Assembly: GCA_949128115.1 (NCBI GenBank) | Contig: OX421967.1 | Span: forward strand, 5,508,070-5,572,069 | DNA length: 64,000 nt | From: Anaspis maculata | Lineage: Eukaryota; Arthropoda; Insecta; Coleoptera; Scraptiidae | Direction: 5' to 3' | Part shown: one piece after another, positions 56,901 through 64,000 of the stretch | How positions within the stretch are numbered: the stretch's first letter is position 1 | Layout: every line of letters begins with the position of its first letter | Program-made: the position numbers and the translations under genes | Notes under the pieces: generated by a model | Told to the model about the DNA's origin: nothing | The model's database searches: none | The model's input: only the letters and a program-made list of their open reading frames with translations

Positions 56901-59701
56901 AGTGCATATTTCAGAAAATTTAGCACAGTTTTTTGAAAAAAAAAGTCAGGGTAAAAATTCCAAAACCGTTTCGGCATAATGATTCAACCTTTCAAAAGCA
57001 GGCAATAGAAAAAATCTCTGATTTTTTTTTCGAAAGTTGTACAAGGTGAAAGATTGCTCATATCTGCACGCTCTCCGTTGGCACCCTGTATATGACAAAT
57101 TGTGCAATCAAACTTATCATCAATACCAGAACTCGATAGTCAAAGGAATGACCTTTCCTCACATACTTGAATTTTTGAAATCCGTCAAATATTTTTCGAG
57201 CTATCTCAATTTGAAAACGCACCTAATTTTTAGGTGTTGCAGTTCAATTGTCAAGCAGTTTAGTTGATTTTTCAAGATAAGCACGTCGTGTTTGGTATCA
57301 TAAAGAAGCTTTTTCGATGTTCTTTCTAAAAATGTTAGTTCCATTGAAATCCGCCGCACCGTTTGGATTTGATGGATTTTTCAACTTCCCAAATTCTCAA
57401 AAGTTCTATACAAATCAGAAACGAGTGCATATATTCAAGCAAAACCTACATTGTCACAAAGCTGGTCTGATTGGCTTCCCTATAATATCAAACACGGTGA
57501 ATCTGTTCCAAAGTTCCAGTCACTTCCGGTGGGCCATATGAACCGGAAGTAGCTTATTTTCCAAGATAAATGTATCGTGTTTGATATAATACAAAAGCTT
57601 TTTTGATTCTTCACATGAAAAATTGAGCTTCGTTGAAGTCTGCCATACCGTTGCGATTCCATCAGTTCTTGAGTCCTCAAATTCTCAATAATATGACACA
57701 AGTCACAAACGAACGTATATATTTGATCGAAATTTACATTGTCATGTAGGTAGTGAAATTGGCTTTCCTATGATACCAAGCACGGTACATTTATTTAGAA
57801 ATTTTGGTCACTTCCGGTGGGCTTGGTGAACCGGAAGTGATTGATTTTTCAAGATAAGTGCATCGTGTTAGGTATCGTCAGAAAGCTTTTTCAACTCTCT
57901 TTATAAAAAAGTGAGCTACATTGAAATCTACCATACCGTTCCCATTTTAGAAATTCTCAAGTTTCCAAATTCTTCAAAATTTCATACAAATCAGAAACGA
58001 GTGCATATATTGGAACGGAACTAGCATTGTTACAAAGCTGGTGGAACTAGCTTCCCCATGATATCAAGCACTGCACATTTATCTCGGGATTTCGCTCACT
58101 TCCGGTTGACTTGTGTTCACTTCTGATCAACCGGAAGTAACTTCAAATAGCAAAATAACTGCACCGTGTTTGGTATCATAGAAACGGTAATTTCGAGAGC
58201 TTCACAATGGTGCTTCTCTAAGTCGATTTCAAGCTCCAGTTTCAGAGTTACGTTTAATCAGGAGAGTGCAAAACCACGCAACTTACATTTTCATGTGCCT
58301 TTGAGCAGACGGGATGGTTTCGTCGCTTTCCTTCAAGATGTTCAACCTGGCTTGATGTACGCAAGCTGTGAAGTAATCGTTATAGTTGATGCCGTCTCCG
58401 TCCAATCGATATATCCTCTTTTCCTTCGGGTTCATCAAAGCCCTCGCTTTCATCGAAGCCACGTTGTCAAAGTCCCACTGCTTGTTGGCGTAGTATTCAA
58501 ACACTTCGTAGCCTTTGTAGATCCTTTTTTGTATCTTGACCAAGCTGTAAAAGTATTGCAATAGAATCCAAATCAAGCGTTCCAATTTCTTGCCGAATTA
58601 ATAACTGAATCGAATTCGATATTTTGATTTTTGAATCTGAATTTAGTAAACCATAACTTGATAATGCTCGAGTATAACGGCTTTTTGGCTTATATTTTTT
58701 TGGTGATACTCACAGTGGTTTGTAACCGAGAACGAAAAGCAAGGCGTCGATGAAAATAGCGGGGATCAACTGGAACATCACGAAACAGAAGTTGTGCAAT
58801 ATTTTGGATTTTTTCATTGAACCACCCGGGTACCAAAGCACCCCGTTCAGCGGCATGTTGGTTTCGATGATGTGTCTTCCCATTTCGATTATTTCCTCCC
58901 AAGAGACTTTGTATTCTGAAGACGTGGTGCAGTTGTAGATTCTCCTCTCGCTGTAAACAACAGTATTCAAAAATTAGTTTTAAATGGGTTAAAGCTTGAA
59001 CCGGCATGGAAGGGTTAATTTTTTTCGAGAAAATCTCACCCGAAAGCGATGTAGTCGTAAACGCTGCAGACTAAAGCGTTGACGGCTATGTCCACGGGTA
59101 AGTAATCCGCGTAGCTGTCACCGTGACAGTACATGGTCCGTATTACACCTTTTCCGGCTCCAATTAGAAGCCCAGTTGGGCCGTTGATGTTGTCAGTCCA
59201 TCCGGGTAACGGTTCCAACCAGACGGGTATAACTGAAAAGTCAAAATGCATGTTTATGAATTTGTTATATTTCGATAGAGTTAAATCTCTAGTTAAATTA
59301 ACCCCTTTGTGACATGCGAATTGTCAAAATTGTGGTTTAAACAACTGTGATACAGGACGATTCATAAATAGATCAAAATAATGAACTATCATATCAAGAT
59401 CAAGGAGAAAGGCAGGCGTAAAGAAGTGTAGCCTCAATTTTTTTTCTGAATTTGCTGCCTTTCAAAATTTTTCCCAATACAGGGCCCAATTCTTTTAGTC
59501 TAATTATGAAATTTGTATATGTTTCAATAAGTTGTAAGTTATTATAATTTGAGCAAGAATTTGAATGAACGTTTCTAAAATACCTACGTACCAACAGACG
59601 GTCTCAGAATGACTACAGGAAGGTTGTCCATTTCGTCATTCACTAGAGATTCACCCAGAGCTTTGGTAAAAGCGTACGTGTTTGGAATGTCGCCCAAAAT
59701 T
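50804..59701 (-). CDS. Fatty acyl-CoA reductase (FAR), last five coding exons
   Basis: Reduces long-chain acyl-CoA to primary alcohol with NADPH, for wax, cuticle or pheromone synthesis; these enzymes sit on ER or peroxisome membranes. Exons in gene order are 59701-59592, 59232-59040, 58950-58714, 58544-58287 and 50900-50804, all with AG acceptors, GT donors and phases that join without stops to give about 298 residues. Visible marks are the catalytic Y-x3-K (NTYAFTK), PVVILRPSVV, EPLPGWTDNINGPTG, IGAGKGVIRTMYC and YLPVDIAVNALV. The C-terminal FAR_C (sterile) domain follows (IQKRIYKGYEVFEYYANKQW, WDFDN), with a hydrophobic C-terminus (VIVLSFFYYLYTKLLAPLL). The family is about 500-540 residues long, so the NAD(P)-binding N-terminus lies beyond base 64000. 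Neighbour and antisense frames are shadows. Confidence 0.93.
50940..58150. repeat. ~287 bp satellite filling the last FAR intron
   Basis: About sixteen or more units, recognised by CACTTCCGGTAAGCTGGGTG then AACCGGAAGTAGTTGATTTT, at about 51690, 51970, 52315, 52608, 52882, 53170, 53460, 53745, 54025, 54317, 54609, 54890, 55178, 57520, 57806 and 58100. Each also has GTTTGGTATCATAGAAAAGC and GAGTGCATATATTCGAAC. Units at the edges (50940-51690) are more diverged. It is interrupted by the palindrome 55213-57260. Confidence 0.88.
55213..57260. mobile_element. Fold-back hairpin element, 2,048 bp, inside the FAR intron
   Basis: Starts AACTGCTTGACAATTGAACT and ends with the reverse complement, with TA at 55211-55212 and 57261-57262. 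Removing it and one TA restores a normal satellite unit (GAACTAGTTGATTTTTC). Mirrored blocks run through both halves (CACCTAAAAATTAGGTGCG, GGGGCACCGTCTCACAACA against their complements, GCAATAGTTTGCCGCTACGA) to a loop of about 190 bp near 56230. No transposase; TA target. Confidence 0.9.
58287..58544 (-). CDS. FAR exon, FAR_C (sterile) domain
   Basis: Acceptor TTTTACAG, donor GTAAGT. Encodes LVKIQKRIYKGYEVFEYY through QRHMKM. Its donor opens the 7.4 kb intron. Confidence 0.9.
58714..58950 (-). CDS. FAR exon, linker to the C-terminal domain
   Basis: Acceptor TTGTTTACAG, donor GTGAGT. Encodes RRIYNCTTSSEYKVSWEEI, LWYPGGSMKKS and a hydrophobic stretch FCFVMFQLIPAIFIDALLFV. Confidence 0.9.
59040..59232 (-). 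CDS. FAR exon, substrate-domain core
   Basis: Acceptor TTTTCAG, donor GTGAGA. Encodes VIPVWLEPLPGW through GKGVIRTMYCHGDSYADYLP and CSVYDYIAFG. Confidence 0.9.
59592..59701 (-). CDS. FAR exon with the YxxxK active site
   Basis: Acceptor TTTTTTCCACAG precedes 59701 and donor GTACGT follows 59592. It encodes ILGDIPNTYAFTKALGES and the start of the RPSV motif. The preceding exon must contribute two bases of the first codon. Confidence 0.9.
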
Positions 59702-60490
59702 CTGTGGAAAAAAAACAAATTATTATTGATCCAGGCAATTGTTATTATTCAAATTTTAAATTAAAATCATATTCCAGCAGAAGGCCAAATTCTTCAAATG
59801 ATTTCTCAATTTTACTTTACATTGAAATCATGCTTAGCTCAATAATGCTTCAGCGGATTTTATTGAAAGTTGGATTTTTGTGAAGAGAATTGAACGAGCC
59901 TTTTTACGGTATCGTTGCGGAGTTCTTTTCAAAAGCTCCAGAACAATGCTGGTTCTATTCAGTCCAAGGTTACGTTTTTGAAATCTGATTATTCCAAATA
60001 TAGAAAAATTCATAACTGTTTTCAGTTAAGAAAAACGCTTCTAGAAAACGATCAAGTAATTCATCTTATTGTAACATTTCTTGCAAAAAGCAATTATTTC
60101 ATTTATATTAGTCAATAGAATTACGGAAGCATTTGAATTCAATTAGCCTAAGTCTAGTACAAAGCCTTGAACGCAATAATAATTAATTATCAACTATAAA
60201 AAGAATCACAGAAAACCTGAATGGAAACATCAGCTTGACGAGTCAAATCTTTCATCTTTCATTATTATTTCAATGATATCTTGTGTTTCAATATCAACAA
60301 TTAATTATTCACAGGCAGGTAAATAGGAAGGTTGATAGGCAGGTAGGTAGGCAGGTACATGAATTCAATTAAGTCGGCTTAGCAATGAAATAATGCTTGA
60401 AACGACGCTCAAACACTCAGAAGTTGCAAAAATCAAAAAGCTTGGACGATTTTGAACAAAATTTGAATTTCCAAAAACGACAAGGTCAAG
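59702..60490. other. FAR intron sequence, non-repetitive part
   Basis: No exon recognised. Contains a GGTAGGTAGGCAGGTA microsatellite at about 60310-60360. The next upstream exon must lie beyond the satellite, outside the window. Confidence 0.5.
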
Positions 60491-63400
60491 TCGAAAATTC
60501 GAAGCTCTACTTTATCGATGACTGTGGCTCAAGAAGCAGAGGATATTGCTCTCATTAATGAACATTGCAATAACATGATTGGAGTGGCTCATGAATCTGG
60601 AAGTCGATCTGAGTCTCTACACGGAAAATCAGCCTTACAGAGCTCTGCTTTGCCGATAATTGTAACAGAAGAACGCTGAGAAGACCAACAAATTCTTGTT
60701 CGAATAACACAGATTGGATTAAAATAAATTTTACAAAACTGATTATTTTGCGGGAAAATTTAGATCTCTAGATCAAGGTTCAGTATAACAGAGCTCTGCT
60801 TTACCGTTATATGTGATAGAGAGGCATTAAAAAATATGCAGAGTTTTGTTCAATCACTTCTACTTGAATAAGCAACAAAATTGAACTCTCGAGAAAACCA
60901 GAAGATTTGGAAGCGAAATTTACTGGCGAAAAGTTTTAATTCGATAAGGTAGTGCTCTGATCAGCCGATAATTGTTCCAGAAGGATGCTGAGATGAACGA
61001 TGATTTTACATTCGGTCCAAATATGATCAAAACTATATTTTACAATAATAGATATTGACAAACTCGAACCTATTGAAGGAAAATTCTAGTCTCTAGACCA
61101 AGATCGGTATTACAGAGCTCTGCTTCATAGCCATCTGTGATAGAAAAGCATTAAAAACGGTATAGAGCTCTGTTCAATCACTGACATCAGAATAAGCATC
61201 GAAATTGATCTTGCGAGGAAACCGGACAATTTGGAAGCGGAATTTACTGGTGCTAGGTGTAAATTTGGTAGAGCAGAGCTCTGTTTTGCCGATAATTGTG
61301 GCAAAGGAATGCTAAGAAAATCAATGATCTCCCAATTGATTCAGCTATAATCAAAATAACATTTGAATAACAAGATATTAACAAAACCCAACCTTTTGAA
61401 GAAAAGTCTGGATTTATAAACCAAGATCGGTATTACAGAGCTCTGCTTAACCGTCACCTGTGATGAAAGGGGCAATTAAAAGATTACAGATCACTGTTGT
61501 ATTACTTCTATTGGAATAAGCATCAACATTGTGTATTTCAGCAAACCAGACGATTTGGAAGCGAAAGTTAATAACGAGAGGTGTCAATTCGGTAGGTGGG
61601 GATCTGTTTTGTCGATCATTATGGAAGAGGGATTCTGAAAAGACCAATGATTTTTGGAAGATCCAAATATAATCAAATGGAATATTGATATAAAGAGATA
61701 TTGACAAAATCCAAGCTATTGAAGGTGAATCTAAGTCTATAGACCAAGATCGGTATTACAGAGCTCTGCTCCACAGCCATCTGTGATGAAAGAGTATCAA
61801 AAAGGGTATGGAGTACTGTCCAGTCACTGGTATTGGACTTAGCCTCAAAACTGGACTTGCGAGAAAACCGGACGATTTAGAAGCAAAATTTACTGGTGCG
61901 AAGTGTAAATTTGGTAAGGCAGAGCTCTGTTTTGCCGACAATTGTGACAGAGGAATGTTTAGAAGACCAATGATCTCCTGAATCAAAATAACATTCAGAT
62001 AACAAGATATTGACGAAACCCAACCTATTCAAGAAAAGTCCGAGTTTATAAACCAAGATCGGTATTACAGAGCTCTGCCTTACCGTCACCTGTAATGGGA
62101 GAGGCATTGAAAAGATTACAGATTACTACTTTATTACTTTTTTTGGAATAAGCATCGAAATTGAATTTTGCAGAAAACCAGACGATTTGAAAGCGAAAGT
62201 CACTGGGGAGAGGTGTCAATTCGGAAGGTAGGGCTTTGTTTTGTCGATCATTGTGGCAGAAGGACGCTGAAAAGACCTATGATTTTTCAAAAGATTCAAA
62301 TATGATCGATCAAATTTTTATAATAAGAGATATTGACGGAGTTCAAACTATTAGAGGTGAATCCGGGTCTCTAGGACAAGATCGCTATCACAGAGCTCTG
62401 CTTTACCGTCACCTGTAATAGAGGAGCATCAGAAATATTACAGAGTACTGTTCTATCACTCCTGTTGGAATAAGCATCGCAATTCCACTATCGTGAAAAC
62501 CAGATGATAGACACGAGATTCACTTGCGAAAGGTGTCAGTTTGATAAGGCAGTGCTCTTTTTTGCCGATAATTGTGCCAGAAAGACGCTGAGATGACCGA
62601 TGGTTTTTTAATCGGTTCAGTTATAATCAAAATGATATTTTAACAATAAGAGATATTGACTGACTCCAACCTATTGAAAAAAAAATCCGAGTTTTCAAAC
62701 CAAGATCGGTATTACAGAGCTCTGCTTCACAGCAACTTGTGATAGAAAAGCATTAAAAAGGTACAGTGTACTGTTCAATCACTGATATTGGAAGAGCCAT
62801 CGAAATTGAACTTGAGAGAAAACCAGACGGTTTGGGAGCGAAATTTACTAGTGCGAGGTGTAGATTTGGTAAGGCAGAGCTCTGTTTTGTCGATAATTGT
62901 GGCGGAGGAATGCCAAGAAATCGAATGATATAATCGATTCAACTGTAATTAAAATAATATTTGAATAACAATCTATTGACGGAACCCAACTTATTGGAGA
63001 AAAGTCCAGGTTTATAAGCGAAGATCGGTATAACAGAGCTCTGCTTTACCGCCACCTGTGGTAAAAGAGGCATGAAAAAAATAACAGATTACTATTTCAT
63101 TACTTCTATTGGAAGAAGCATCGAAATTGGATATTTCAGAAAACCAGAGGATTTGGAAGCAAAAGTTACTGGCGAAAGCTGTCAATTCGGTAGGTAGGTC
63201 TCAGTTTTGTCAAGCATTGTGGCAGAACGACGCTGAAAAGACCAATGATTTTTCAAGATTCAATTATAATCAAATAAAGTCTCAATAATAGGAGATATGG
63301 ACGAAATCCAAACTATTGAAGGTGAACCCGGATCTCTAGACCAAGATCGGTATCACAGAGCTCTGCTTTATCGTGACCTGTGATAGAGGGGTATCAAGAA

Positions 63401-64000
63401 GGCCGTACTGCTTTTGGAATGAGCGTAAAAATTAAACTTTCGAGAGAACCAGACGATTTGGAAGCAAAGTTCACCAGCGAAAGGTGTCAATTCGGTAAGG
63501 TAGAGCTCTGCTTTGTCGACAATTCTGACAAATGGACGCTGAGAAGACCGATGATTTCTCAATCGATTCGAATATGATCAAAATAAAACATTGATAATGA
63601 GAGATATCGACAAAATCTAACTTACTGCAAGTATCGCGGTGTTAAGACAAAAATCGGTATTACAGAGGTTTGCTTCACAGTCATCTGTGATAGGGAGACG
63701 TTGAAAATATCACAGGGTACTGTTTCATTGAAATGAGCATGGGACTGAACCGCCGTAAGAACTTCCGAGAAAACTGGACGATTTGAGAACGGAACTTACT
63801 TTCCAAAGGCGAAACGTCAATTATGCAGGGTTCTGCTTTGCCGATGATTGCAACAGGGGGACGCGTAGAATACCAATCGATTTTTATTTGGATAACATAT
63901 AATGAAGAGCAAATTTCAATAGGCATTGTAAAATTGACGATTTTGAAGAAAATTTTGGTTCTCTACACCAAGTTTTAGTATTACGGAGCTCTGTTTAACC
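60491..64000. repeat. Dimeric ~320 bp satellite with CAGAGCTCTG palindromes
   Basis: TATTACAGAGCTCTGCTTCA-type text recurs at about 60786, 61107, 61434, 61755, 62061, 62391, 62711, 63033, 63356 and 63661, a period near 320 bp. Midway in each unit, GCAGAGCTCTGTTTTGCCGA recurs, and the two halves look related, so the unit is probably a dimer of ~160 bp. It is open at the right edge of the window. All frames in it are artefacts. Confidence 0.85.

Noticed and set aside
58166..58564. 132-codon plus-strand frame over the FAR_C exon
   Set aside because: The minus strand encodes the conserved FAR_C domain with correct splice sites; this is its shadow.

Overview
The window is animal nuclear DNA, most likely from an insect. 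It has spliced genes with GT-AG introns, long AT-rich non-coding stretches, C2H2 zinc-finger paralogs, non-LTR retrotransposons, many DNA-transposon relics and several satellites. The wax/pheromone-type fatty acyl-CoA reductase and the frequent TACCTACC microsatellites would fit a sap-sucking hemipteran (scale insect, mealybug or aphid relative). That placement is a guess; nothing here fixes the species.

Layout. (1) Five direct-strand copies of one lineage-specific C2H2 zinc-finger gene lie at about 1-990 (5' cut by the window edge, broken), 3216-4736, 29854-31284, 34530-35957 and 41961-43199 (broken). Copies 2-5 share an upstream module, an untranslated first exon with a short intron (75-127 bp), a coding exon that starts just after the acceptor, and a 3' flank with a poly(A) signal. 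Copies 4 and 5 sit in larger duplicated units followed by a roughly 2.9 kb degenerate CTAACGAACTAACTAG array, a GAATTCC-rich tract and an ACCGGTT-rich tract. (2) Between copies 2 and 3 lies a transposon-built region. A long interrupted inverted repeat (5218-24972) encloses a decayed reverse-transcriptase gene, a nearly intact 5.7 kb non-LTR retrotransposon (10967-16682), a perfect-TSD Foldback-like element loaded with a ~395 bp satellite (20198-24381), and several hairpin transposons. (3) Around copy 3 there are nested palindromes (26196-28135, 31815-33095, 33463-33973) and an inverted pair (28157-28440 / 33150-33443) that brackets the gene. (4) From 47.4 kb rightward is mostly single-copy intergenic DNA with one candidate plus-strand terminal exon (49664-50061). 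Convergent to it are the last five coding exons of a minus-strand fatty acyl-CoA reductase (59701 down to 50804). (5) The last intron of the reductase is 7.4 kb and consists of a ~287 bp satellite interrupted by a 2.05 kb near-perfect palindrome. Upstream of the visible exons, 60.5-64.0 kb is a dimeric ~320 bp satellite that runs off the window.

The zinc-finger proteins would be nuclear nucleic-acid binders. The reductase would turn fatty acyl-CoA into fatty alcohols for wax or pheromone and is probably membrane associated. No functional link between them is visible. The dominant theme is expansion by tandem or segmental duplication together with fold-back transposons. Calls rest on reading and hand alignment within the window; no database search was run.
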